Part shown: in pieces, positions 32,509-39,869 of the stretch
Layout: each line of letters starts with the position of its first letter
How positions within the stretch are numbered: position 1 is the stretch's first letter
Translations under genes and position numbers: made by a program
Assembly: GCA_022767285.1 (NCBI GenBank)
Contig: JALENY010000033.1
Location: 1 to 40,128, forward strand
Source: Lachnospiraceae bacterium
GTDB lineage: Bacteria; Bacillota; Clostridia; Lachnospirales; Lachnospiraceae
Length of the DNA stretch: 40,128 nucleotides
Reading direction: 5' to 3'
The notes under the pieces: model-generated
Database searches by the model: none
Seen by the model: the letters and a program-made list of their open reading frames with translations, nothing else
What the model was told of the DNA's origin: nothing

Positions 32509-32698
32509 TGCATGTTTACCCCATTGTCTGAAGGCAGTTTACATACAGCAATTAACAATAATTGTAAAAATAAACTTAAAAGGGCGGGAATATTGCCTGA
32601 ACGTTCGAATGGTGATAAACTACGATTAGCAAATACAGTAAATACATGGAGAAATGACGGATTGTGCATTTGCCACAATCGGATAGAGGTTTTGTAAC

Positions 32699-34120
32699 GT
32701 GTATAAAAGAAATAATACAAGTTGGCTGAAACATGGGGATTTTATGCTGATTGACTTCATATTGTTTCAGGTATCTTTTTTGATATCTTATGTGATACGA
32801 AATGGATTCCAGTCACCATATGATAAGGGCGTTTATCAGTCATCCGCGATTGTTTTGGCATTGATGAATGTTTGTATCGGCTTTTTTATAGAAAATTATA
32901 AAGGTATTTTGAGAAGAGGATACTGGCGGGAGTTTCGTGCTGTAGTAAATCAGGTAATGCTGGTTACGTTTGCCATTATTTCTTATCTTTTTGCTATAAA
33001 GGCATCAAGTGAGTTTTCAAGAATCATGATGCTCTGCTTTCCTGTTATTTCGATACTATTGCTTTACTGTGGAAGAATAGCATGGAAGTTTTTCCTGAAA
33101 AAGTATAAGAGGCCGGCTTTTGGAAAACGTTCTATTTTTTTGATTGGTACTTTCGAAGATTGCAGAACCATGTTCACCGTATTTCAGAATAATCCTTACA
33201 GTGAGTTTCAGGTGGCCGGGATCGGTATTTTGGATCAAGTTGGAGCAGGAGAAATATTCCGGCAAGATATGCCGGTTTTGTCGGGAGAGGATGCTATATT
33301 GAAGTTTCTTCAGGCAAATTGGGTGGATGAAGTCCTTTTTCATGCAACAAACGAAATGTCCGGGGCCGGTTTGCTGATTGAAAAATGCAAGATGATGGGA
33401 ATAACAGTCCATATAAAATTGGCGGGATTGGAACATGGAGATGTGAACCAGATCGTTGAAAAGCTGGAAGGTTATACAGTACTGACAGTCAGTATGATGT
33501 TTGCAACAGACAGACAAATGTTTTTAAAACGGGTAATGGATATAACAGGAGGTATTGTCGGACTAATTTTGACCGGCATTATCACAATTATAATTGGCCC
33601 GATCATTTATATAAAATCTCCGGGACCAATCTTTTTTTCACAGGTACGTGTCGGAAAAAACGGAAGGAAGTTTCGTATATATAAATTCAGAAGCATGTAT
33701 ATCGATGCAGAAGAGCGAAAAAGGGAACTCATAGGTGAGAATAATATAAAAGGCGGAATGATGTTTAAAGTGAACGATGATCCGAGGATTATTAAAGGCA
33801 TTGGTCATTTTATGCGCAGATATTCCCTGGATGAATTCCCTCAGTTCTGGAATGTGCTGAAAGGAGAGATGAGTCTTGTAGGAACAAGACCTCCGACGGT
33901 GGATGAGTGGGAAAAGTATGAATATCATCACAGGTCCAGGCTGGCGATCAAGCCGGGAATGACCGGTCTGTGGCAGGTAAGCGGAAGAAGCAGAATCACA
34001 GATTTTGAAGAAGTTGTGAAGCTGGATAGAAAATATATCCAGAACTGGAATATCGGTCAGGATATAAAAATTCTCCTTAAAACGGTTCGCGTTGTACTGA
34101 AAAAGGATGGATCTATGTGA
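32699..34120 (+). CDS. Polyprenyl-phosphate sugar-1-phosphate transferase
   Basis: A 473-aa membrane enzyme that probably starts exopolysaccharide or glycan synthesis by loading a sugar phosphate onto undecaprenyl phosphate. The N-terminal half has four membrane segments (within about 15-125) and a cytosolic nucleotide-binding-like domain. A further membrane segment (near 280-305) leads into the catalytic bacterial sugar transferase domain, with SPGPIFFSQVRVGKNGRKF, IYKFRSMY, RRYSLDEFPQFWNVLKGEMS, LVGTRPP and KPGMTGLWQVSGRS. GTG at 32699 follows a modest GAGG; ATG at 32744 after GGGGA is an alternative. No glycosyltransferase cluster follows. Confidence 0.9.
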   Translation: MYKRNNTSWLKHGDFMLIDFILFQVSFLISYVIRNGFQSPYDKGVYQSSAIVLALMNVCIGFFIENYKGILRRGYWREFRAVVNQVMLVTFAIISYLFAIKASSEFSRIMMLCFPVISILLLYCGRIAWKFFLKKYKRPAFGKRSIFLIGTFEDCRTMFTVFQNNPYSEFQVAGIGILDQVGAGEIFRQDMPVLSGEDAILKFLQANWVDEVLFHATNEMSGAGLLIEKCKMMGITVHIKLAGLEHGDVNQIVEKLEGYTVLTVSMMFATDRQMFLKRVMDITGGIVGLILTGIITIIIGPIIYIKSPGPIFFSQVRVGKNGRKFRIYKFRSMYIDAEERKRELIGENNIKGGMMFKVNDDPRIIKGIGHFMRRYSLDEFPQFWNVLKGEMSLVGTRPPTVDEWEKYEYHHRSRLAIKPGMTGLWQVSGRSRITDFEEVVKLDRKYIQNWNIGQDIKILLKTVRVVLKKDGSM

Positions 34121-34216
34121 GATTATATGAAATAAGAATTATATCAGAAGAGGGCTTCCGTGAAAAGTAAATGGAAACTCAGGGGAGTAAAAGGGATAGT
34201 CATTGAGGTCAATCCA

Positions 34217-34435
34217 TTAATCCTCTTCTTCCGGATCATCCGTAATTTCAAACAGATCATTGGGAGTGCACTTTAAGACTTTGCAAAGGCGTTCAATATT
34301 CTCAAATCGTATAGAAGTAGTTTCATTATTAATAAGATTTGACAGATTTTTGTAGCTTAAGTCCATGCGAGTATGCAGCCAGTATTTCGTGTGGTTCTGC
34401 TCCTCCAGCAACTCACGTACGCGCAGTCTGATCAT
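34217..34435 (-). CDS. XRE-family helix-turn-helix regulator
   Basis: A 72-aa single-domain Cro/CI-type repressor-like protein. The helix-turn-helix covers residues about 15-40 (TKYWLHTRMDLSYKNLSNLIN), followed by IRFENIERLCKVLKCTPNDLFEI, typical of the short HTH_26 group, and an acidic tail. AGGAGAGG (as its complement) lies just upstream of the start. An 11-bp palindrome 53-92 bases upstream is a likely autoregulatory operator. It is divergent from the next gene. Confidence 0.9.
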   Translation of the reverse strand: MIRLRVRELLEEQNHTKYWLHTRMDLSYKNLSNLINNETTSIRFENIERLCKVLKCTPNDLFEITDDPEEED

Positions 34436-34487
34436 GAAAGGCCTCTCCTTTGTTTCTTACTTACTATACCCTAAATTAAATCTGTAC

Positions 34488-34527
34488 ATAACTGATGTGG
34501 ACATTATATAATGTATACATCAGTTAT
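34488..34527. promoter_or_regulatory. Palindromic operator with TATAAT between its arms
   Basis: A perfect 11-bp inverted repeat, ATAACTGATGT (34488-34498) with ACATCAGTTAT (34517-34527), frames an 18-base centre that contains TATAAT (34507-34512). On the - strand the left arm overlaps the expected -35 of the XRE gene, whose -10 TATAGT is at 34468-34463. Binding by the XRE protein is inferred. Confidence 0.55.
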
Positions 34528-34612
34528 ATTGTGTTGAGAGATCCGTATCGATATGCAGAGAACCAAAGTATCTGCACACGGGCTTTAGAGGAAGAGGGGT
34601 AAGAGAAGCGTT

Positions 34613-35035
34613 ATGAAAAAGAGGTATCATCGGGTTTCACAAAAAGTGGCAGGGTTTATCCGGAGGTGGAAAGATTTTTCTGAAGAAAAAGAGTCAGAGC
34701 AGCTTTGCTGCTGCATCAGCCGGATTTTGTTTAAGGAGCATTTGGCTCTTTACCGCAGACAGAATGGAAGCTGGATTTCCGTTTTGAACTGCAGCCTGTA
34801 TCATTTTATGGATGGTACAGAGCCAAAGCGGGACCGGAGGATCCGGCAGATACTTATGAAAAATATGGACTCAGCCGTCCTGGCGGTGGTTGCATCGGCC
34901 GGGGAAAAAGGCAAGGATTATCACGGCTTCTGGCTGGCTGGAGGAACCTGGAATATAATTTCAGTCAAATCCACGTTTTTTCGTCAGCAAAGGGACTGTC
35001 ATGAAGAGAATAATTCCGAATGCGGAAGAACGTAA
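34613..35035 (+). CDS. Hypothetical protein, 140 aa
   Basis: I do not recognise this protein. It begins MKKRYHRVSQKVAGFIRRWKDFSEE, is basic, and contains a CCC cluster (near 32-34), a hydrophobic AVLAVVAS stretch (about 93-100) and GFWLAGGTWN. No signal peptide or clear domain is visible. The ribosome site is weak (GGGGTAAGAGAAG upstream), so expression is uncertain. It is divergent from the XRE gene and shares the region holding the palindromic operator, which suggests co-regulation. It could be a small lineage-specific cytosolic protein. Confidence 0.5.
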   Translation: MKKRYHRVSQKVAGFIRRWKDFSEEKESEQLCCCISRILFKEHLALYRRQNGSWISVLNCSLYHFMDGTEPKRDRRIRQILMKNMDSAVLAVVASAGEKGKDYHGFWLAGGTWNIISVKSTFFRQQRDCHEENNSECGRT

Positions 35036-35083
35036 AAACTTCAGATAAATGAACGGAGCGATAATTTTCCCTGTGAAAAACTG

Positions 35084-35113
35084 CTTACAAAGAAAAAATT
35101 TTTTTGCTAAAAT
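35084..35113 (+). promoter_or_regulatory. Candidate promoter of the CarD-family gene
   Basis: CTTACA (35084-35089), an 18-base A/T-rich spacer and TAAAAT (35108-35113) lie about 40 bases before the start codon. Confidence 0.4.
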
Positions 35114-35155
35114 AAAAAGAAAAGAAGATTTCTATTCGGGCAGGAGGGATATTTG

Positions 35156-35674
35156 ATGTTTGTAAGCGGAGAATACGTAGTGCACGGTTATAATGGTCTT
35201 TGCCTAGTGGAGAACGTGACCCATTTGAATATGTCGGGCATTAACAAAGATGCATTGTACTACATTCTGCGACCGCTTAATTCCGAAGAAAGCAAGATTT
35301 ATCTTCCGGTGGATAGCGACAAGATGGTCAGCAGAAGGATTATGACCAAAGAAGAAGCCGCGCAGTTTTTGGAGCAGATTGATAATGTGGAGCTGTTCTG
35401 GAATCCCAATCATAAGTTTCGTGAGGAAATGTATAAAACAGCGATGAAGACTTGTGATTGCAGGATGTGGATTCGCATTATTAAAACATTGTATTTGCAC
35501 CAGAAAGAGAGGGAAGCAATCGGAAAAAGGATTTCTGCAAGTGATGAACGTTTCTTAAAGCATGCAGAAGAGTATTTATTTCAGGAATTATCTCTGGCGA
35601 CAGGTGAGACATATGATGAGATGAGAAAACAGGTAATGGATAAAATAATGAAAAAGGAAGCAGCTGCAAATTAA
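35156..35674 (+). CDS. CarD family transcriptional regulator
   Basis: A 172-aa regulator with an N-terminal CarD/TRCF RNA-polymerase-interacting domain (about 1-58: FVSGEYVVHGYNGLCLVENV, then YYILRPLNSEESKIYLPVD) and an all-helical C-terminal half expected to contact promoter DNA. CarD proteins bind the RNA polymerase beta subunit and stabilise open complexes. ATG at 35156 has AGGAGGG upstream; the adjacent in-frame TTG at 35153 is less likely. It is a single-gene unit ending in a terminator that overlaps its last codons. Confidence 0.88.
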   Translation: MFVSGEYVVHGYNGLCLVENVTHLNMSGINKDALYYILRPLNSEESKIYLPVDSDKMVSRRIMTKEEAAQFLEQIDNVELFWNPNHKFREEMYKTAMKTCDCRMWIRIIKTLYLHQKEREAIGKRISASDERFLKHAEEYLFQELSLATGETYDEMRKQVMDKIMKKEAAAN

Positions 35675-35699
35675 GAAAGAGGGCTGCTTCCTCTTTTTT
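35656..35699 (+). terminator. Terminator overlapping the CarD-family stop codon
   Basis: The 5' stem arm (35656-35664) lies in codons before the stop, and the 3' arm (35683-35691) runs into TCTTTTTT. A nested AAAGAGG/CCTCTTT pairing offers a second, smaller hairpin with the same T tract. Confidence 0.75.
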
Positions 35700-35833
35700 G
35701 CGGGATTCCAAATAGTGCCTGCAAACGGTCGGGAAATTAATTGTTTTTTGTTTAAAATAGAAGTTGACAAAAATGCCGGTCAATCCTATATTAATTAACG
35801 GTATTTTTCGCAAACAGAGGAGTATATGTTATA

Positions 35834-37171
35834 ATGGAAAGGGATATGACTGTCGGCAAACCGGCCGCGATGATTATTAATTTTACGATACCGATTTTTC
35901 TTGGAAATGTATTTCAGCAGTTTTACAGTATGGCAGACACCATCATTGTGGGAAAATGTGTGGGGAACCGTGCGCTGGCTGCAGTGGGATCTGTGGGAAC
36001 GATCATGTTTTTTATCCTGGGATTCCTTATGGGGCTGACCACCGGATTTACGGTACTGACTGCGCAGAAATTCGGAGCAAAGGATATGCGTGGGATGCGC
36101 AGAACCGTCAGCTCTGCTTATGTGCTGTCGATCATCGTCAGTGTGGTCATGACACTGCTCAGTCTTTTACTTATGAAAAAACTGCTGGTTTTCATGCATA
36201 CACCGGAAGATATTTTTGCGGATGCTTATCGCTATATTATGATTATCTGTGCAGGCATTTTTGCATCCACCGCTTATAACCTTTTTTCCAGCATTCTGCG
36301 TGCGGTGGGAAACAGTAAAGTGCCGCTGTATTTTCTGATTCTGTCGGCATGCCTTAATATCGTGTTGGATCTGGTTTTGATCATCCTCTTTAAAATGGGT
36401 GTGTCGGGTGCTGCTTATGCGACGGTTATTTCACAGGGAATCTCTGCGGTATTGTGCCTGATTTACATCATAAAAAAAGTACCGATGCTGCGGCTTGGAA
36501 AAGACGACTGGAAACTGAATGTGTATCTGGTGCGCAATCAAGTGGGGGTCGGACTTCCCATGGCATTTCAGTATTCCATTACGGCAATTGGTACCATGAT
36601 GGTCCAGTCTTCCCTGAATATACTGGGTTCAGCTGCTGTGGCGGCATTTACGGCCGCAAATAAGATTGAAAATGTCATTACCCAGGCTTATGTTGCGCTC
36701 GGTACGACCATGACAAGCTATTGTGCCCAGAATCGCGGCGCCGGAAAATATTCCCGGATTCGAAGCGGTTTTCGGGCGGCAACAGCGATTGGCCTTGTTT
36801 ATTCCATGCTTGCCAGCATATTTTTCTGGACAGTTGGAAAATATATGTCATATCTGTTCGTATCAGAGGATATCCAGTCGATCATGGCTCAGGTGGAAAT
36901 TTATCTGCGATGTATCGCTGTTTTTATGATTCCGCTCATGATTGTAAACACTTATCGAAACGGAATCCAGGGAATGGGATACGGGATTTTGCCCATGACT
37001 GCGGGAATTGCAGAACTGATCGGACGAGGTGCGGCTGCTCAGATTGCAGGACATTACAGAAGCTATTTTGGCATTTGTATGGCAAGTCCGGTTGCATGGA
37101 TCCTGGCATCCGCATTGCTTCTGATTATGTATGTCTGTATCATGCGGAGACATCGGATGGATGTTGGATGA
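35834..37171 (+). CDS. MATE family efflux transporter
   Basis: A 445-aa membrane protein with about 12 helices in two MATE repeats, exporting drugs or metabolites with Na+ or H+. The start MERDMTVGKPAAMIINFTIPIFLGNVFQQFYSMADTIIVGK is typical of the clostridial NorM/DinF-like group. TGFTVLTAQKFGAKD and the second-repeat GLPMAFQYSITAIGTMMVQ are conserved. The ribosome site (AGAGGAG) is rather far upstream, but the N-terminal homology fixes this start. The substrate cannot be predicted. Confidence 0.93.
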   Translation: MERDMTVGKPAAMIINFTIPIFLGNVFQQFYSMADTIIVGKCVGNRALAAVGSVGTIMFFILGFLMGLTTGFTVLTAQKFGAKDMRGMRRTVSSAYVLSIIVSVVMTLLSLLLMKKLLVFMHTPEDIFADAYRYIMIICAGIFASTAYNLFSSILRAVGNSKVPLYFLILSACLNIVLDLVLIILFKMGVSGAAYATVISQGISAVLCLIYIIKKVPMLRLGKDDWKLNVYLVRNQVGVGLPMAFQYSITAIGTMMVQSSLNILGSAAVAAFTAANKIENVITQAYVALGTTMTSYCAQNRGAGKYSRIRSGFRAATAIGLVYSMLASIFFWTVGKYMSYLFVSEDIQSIMAQVEIYLRCIAVFMIPLMIVNTYRNGIQGMGYGILPMTAGIAELIGRGAAAQIAGHYRSYFGICMASPVAWILASALLLIMYVCIMRRHRMDVG

Positions 37172-37316
37172 CCTGTGTCGGGTGAAGGCATTTTGCGCAA
37201 TCCGGATCGTTGGTATGGTGCCGGGCTGAAAAAAGAGATGCTGCAAATGTGAACCCATCCCACAGCAGTTGGTAAATGGGACAGTCGCTCTATCATATGA
37301 AAAGGCAGGTGGCTTT

Positions 37317-37790
37317 ATGAAAAAAGAAAAATATATAAAAGACTCCATGGCAGAACAGTCTTATATCGTCCGCGCCCAGCATATCAATGGATACGGACGC
37401 CTGTTTGGCGGTATTCTGGTACAGTGGATTGATGAGATTGCGGGAATTGTGGCCAAACGCCATGCAGAGGCGGAAGTTACAACCGTTGCCATAGACAATA
37501 TATATTTTAAACGGCCTGCCTACAGTAATGATATTATTGTGCTGGTGGCCAGGGTGACTTATGTGGGCCGAAGCTCTATGGAAGTCCGTGTGGATACTTA
37601 CACGGAAGCTCTGAACGGAACCAGAAAGGTAATTAATCGGGCATATGTGGTTATGGTGGCCATCGACAAAGACGGACATGCGCTGGAAGTTCCGGGGCTG
37701 ATCCTGGAGAACGAGCAGCAGAAATGGGAATGGGAGAGCGGCAAAAAGCGTTATCAGTTAAGAAAAGAAAGAAGCCGTGAGGGCTATTGA
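37317..37790 (+). CDS. Acyl-CoA thioesterase (hotdog fold, YciA/BACH type)
   Basis: A 157-aa single-hotdog protein predicted to hydrolyse acyl-CoA. The family core appears as HINGYGRLFGGILVQWIDEIAGIVAKRHA, where Asp of WIDEIAG is the likely catalytic residue, followed by VTTVAIDNIYFKRPAYSNDIIVLVARVTYVGRSSMEV. ATG at 37317 follows CAGGTGG; a frame open from 37269 lacks a ribosome site. The acyl chain preference is unknown. Confidence 0.9.
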   Translation: MKKEKYIKDSMAEQSYIVRAQHINGYGRLFGGILVQWIDEIAGIVAKRHAEAEVTTVAIDNIYFKRPAYSNDIIVLVARVTYVGRSSMEVRVDTYTEALNGTRKVINRAYVVMVAIDKDGHALEVPGLILENEQQKWEWESGKKRYQLRKERSREGY

Positions 37791-37868
37791 ACAGAAGCTG
37801 TGTTTGTAAGGGAATGTTAATTCCGGTTTGATTCTTTTTTAAATTATAAAAAAAATATAAACTAGAGG

Positions 37869-37897
37869 TTGACATTGTGTATTTTTGTTGATACACT
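37869..37897 (+). promoter_or_regulatory. Promoter of the PTS operon
   Basis: A perfect TTGACA (37869-37874), a 17-base spacer and TACACT (37892-37897). The transcript would start about 25-30 bases before the RAT element. Confidence 0.7.
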
Positions 37898-37932
37898 ATC
37901 AATTAACAAGGGAAAATTAGATATATTGTACA

Positions 37933-37964
37933 GGATTGTTACTGTGTTTAGAACAGGCAAAACC
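37933..37964 (+). promoter_or_regulatory. RAT antiterminator target
   Basis: GGATTGTTACTG and CAGGCAAAACC, the two conserved halves of the BglG/SacY/LicT ribonucleic antiterminator, flank a 9-base centre. The last 6 bases overlap the terminator stem that follows, so folding of the RAT excludes the terminator. Confidence 0.9.
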
Positions 37965-38008
37965 AAATTTCATAGGGCGATAACGCTTTGATGAAGTTTG
38001 GTTTTTTT
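37959..38008 (+). terminator. RAT-controlled terminator
   Basis: A 15-bp stem with one wobble (37959-37973 with 37991-38005) leads into a T7 tract (38002-38008). It is mutually exclusive with the RAT at 37933-37964. Confidence 0.9.
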
Positions 38009-38026
38009 ATTCTAATCGTACCCAAA

Positions 38027-38126
38027 GGGCATACCGTGATGTATCGTAATGCATACCCGGGTGGGTGGGTGCTTCGCACCATAAGGTATGTCCTTCGGGC
38101 GGGGGTGCTACGCATTATAATGTATG
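38027..38126 (+). repeat. Palindromic and direct-repeat element before the antiterminator gene
   Basis: GGGCATACC (38027-38035) pairs with GGTATGTCC (38085-38093). Within it are a GGTGC/GCACC hairpin and three GGGT units in tandem. A 24-base segment (38067-38090) recurs at 38103-38126 with 20 identities, and the second copy includes the start codon at 38124. No ribosome binding site is visible. It looks like a dispersed repeat inserted in the leader. Confidence 0.6.
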
Positions 38127-38963
38127 ATAATTGAAAAAATTATAAACAACAACGTAGTCAGCGCTTTTGATGAGAATCATCGGGAAGTGGTTATTATGGG
38201 CAGAGGGATTGCTTTTAAAAAGCGGCCGGGCGATGTTGTGGACGATAAAAAAATTGAAAAAGTATTTATTTTGGACAGTCGGGATGAGGTAGGAAAGTTC
38301 ACGGAATTGTTAAAGTCCCTTCCGCTGGAGCATCTTGAAGTGTCTGCGGATATTATTGATTATGCGAAACAGGTAATGTCGGGAAGGTTGAGCCAGAGTA
38401 TTTATATTACGCTGACAGACCATATTAATTTTGCTATTGACCGGAAAAAGCACGGCATGATATTTCACAATGCGCTTATTCAGGAAGTGAGAAGCTTTTA
38501 TCCCAGTGAGTATCTGATCGGTGAGTATGCCATTTCATTGATACAGAGGCGTCTCGGTATTGAATTTCCCGTGGACGAGGCGGCATCCATTGCCATGCAT
38601 TTTGTGAATGCGGAATATAATACCGGCATGAGCGATACCATGAACATTACCACATTGATCAAGGAAGTGCTGGATATTGTGGAAGCGGAGATGCACACCA
38701 ATCTCAATGAGCTTGGCCTTTATTATTCCCGTTTTGTGACCCATCTCAAATTTTTGGCACAGAGACTGTTTACAGGACAGATGCTGGACTGTAAGGAAGA
38801 GGATTTTATTGATATGATCATCCGGATGTATCCTGCCGAATATGCGTGCAGTAAAAAAATCGGTGATTATATAGAAAAACGATATGGGCAGACTATTACA
38901 AAAGAAGAACTGTCTTATTTGACAGTTCATATACGAAGGATTCAGCCGAATGTAAAAGACTGA
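38124..38963 (+). CDS. PRD-domain transcription antiterminator (LicT/GlcT family)
   Basis: An RNA-binding antiterminator of 279 aa that holds the RAT hairpin open when sugar is available. The CAT RNA-binding domain is at about 1-55 (MIIEKIINNNVV and VIMGRGIAFKKRPGD), PRD1 at about 65-170 and PRD2 at about 171-279. Phosphorylatable histidines include His100 (TDHINFAIDR) and His159 (IAMHFVNAE) in PRD1, with VTHLKFLAQRLF and TVHIRR in PRD2. A RAT precedes its own gene, indicating autoregulation and control of the downstream PTS genes. The start fits the family although no ribosome site is visible. Confidence 0.93.
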   Translation: MIIEKIINNNVVSAFDENHREVVIMGRGIAFKKRPGDVVDDKKIEKVFILDSRDEVGKFTELLKSLPLEHLEVSADIIDYAKQVMSGRLSQSIYITLTDHINFAIDRKKHGMIFHNALIQEVRSFYPSEYLIGEYAISLIQRRLGIEFPVDEAASIAMHFVNAEYNTGMSDTMNITTLIKEVLDIVEAEMHTNLNELGLYYSRFVTHLKFLAQRLFTGQMLDCKEEDFIDMIIRMYPAEYACSKKIGDYIEKRYGQTITKEELSYLTVHIRRIQPNVKD

Positions 38964-38993
38964 TCCGGAATTATTGGGAAAGGAGAAAAAGAG

Positions 38994-39485
38994 ATGTTTG
39001 ATTTTTTTAAGAAGAAACAGCCGAAGGCAAACGGCAGCATAATCGGAGCACCCATTGAGGGGGAAGCAGTTCCCAGCTCTGAAATCAGCGATCCGACTTT
39101 TGGAGAGGAAATGCTTGGAAAAGGCATGGCGATCAAACCCACTGTGGGCAAGGTATACGCACCGGTTGACGGAACGGTTGCTATGGTTTTTGACACAAAA
39201 CATGCGATTACCATTACTTCCAATGAGGGCGCAGAGATTCTGATCCATGTGGGGCTTGATACCGTTTCCCTCAAAGGGGAACCTTTCACCGCCCATGTGG
39301 CAGCGGATCAGAAAGTTAAAAAGGGAGACCTGCTTCTTGAATTTGATATGGATGCGATCAGGGCAGCAGGACTGGATACGATCTCACCGGTAATTATCTG
39401 TAATTCCGATGATTATAAAGAAGTAAAACGATTCACAGGGAAACAGGTAAAACCAGGCGATGATATTATGGAACTTGAAAAATAA
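38994..39485 (+). CDS. crr: PTS glucose-type EIIA component
   Basis: A 163-aa cytosolic IIA(Glc) protein passing phosphate from HPr to IIB. The fold motifs are GKVYAPVDGTVAMVFDTKHAI with His70 and ILIHVGLDTVSLKGEPFTAHV with the phosphorylated His85 (equivalent to His75 and His90 in enterobacteria); SPVII follows. AAAGGAG sets the start. It stands as a free subunit rather than fused to the permease. It is co-transcribed with the antiterminator (30 bases upstream) and HPr (16 bases downstream). Confidence 0.92.
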   Translation: MFDFFKKKQPKANGSIIGAPIEGEAVPSSEISDPTFGEEMLGKGMAIKPTVGKVYAPVDGTVAMVFDTKHAITITSNEGAEILIHVGLDTVSLKGEPFTAHVAADQKVKKGDLLLEFDMDAIRAAGLDTISPVIICNSDDYKEVKRFTGKQVKPGDDIMELEK

Positions 39486-39501
39486 GTAGGAGGAAGAAGA
39501 A

Positions 39502-39759
39502 ATGACTGAATTTAAGTATGTTATTACGGATGAACTTGGCATTCATGCCCGTCCGGCCGGAATGCTGGTGAAAGAGGCAAAGAAATTTGCAAGTACTATT
39601 AAACTGGCTACCGCTGCAAAAACCGTTGATGCAAAAGGCATCATGGGCGTAATGAGCCTTGGAGCAAAAAAAGGTGATGAAGTTACTGTAAAAGCGGATG
39701 GCGCGGATGAGGCGGATGCAGCAGCGGCTCTTGAGGCATTCTTCAAAGCAAATTTATAA
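39502..39759 (+). CDS. ptsH: Phosphocarrier protein HPr, Gly at position 46
   Basis: An 85-aa general PTS phosphocarrier. His15 in GIHARPAG is the phosphotransfer site. The regulatory region reads DAKGIMGVMSLGAKKGDEV: position 46, normally Ser and the target of HPr kinase in Firmicutes, is Gly here. Catalytic phosphotransfer should work, but Ser-P-dependent carbon catabolite control through this copy should not. GTAGGAGG precedes the start. Its place between crr and the permease gene suggests a dedicated or additional HPr; a second copy elsewhere is possible. Confidence 0.94.
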   Translation: MTEFKYVITDELGIHARPAGMLVKEAKKFASTIKLATAAKTVDAKGIMGVMSLGAKKGDEVTVKADGADEADAAAALEAFFKANL

Positions 39760-39804
39760 TAGTTTCCCGGCATTAAAAATTTACTGCAATGAAACCACAA
39801 AGAA

Positions 39805-39834
39805 ATAAAAGTCTGTTAGGGGATGGACTTTTAT
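39805..39834 (+). terminator. Possible attenuating hairpin between ptsH and the permease gene
   Basis: A 9-bp AT-rich stem (39805-39813 with 39826-39834) is followed by AATAAAATTTTTT. It could reduce but probably not block transcription into the permease gene. Confidence 0.35.
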
Positions 39835-39869
39835 AATAAAATTTTTTATGAAGAAGGGAGGATTTCAGT

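Noticed and set aside
32599-32606. GAACGTTC as a LexA/SOS box
   Set aside because: The Gram-positive SOS box needs a four-base gap between GAAC and GTTC; these half sites are adjacent.
32512-32697. A 61-codon frame ending just before the sugar transferase gene
   Set aside because: There is no ribosome site, it starts inside sequence following a terminator stem, and no similarity was recognised. A short leader peptide cannot be fully excluded.
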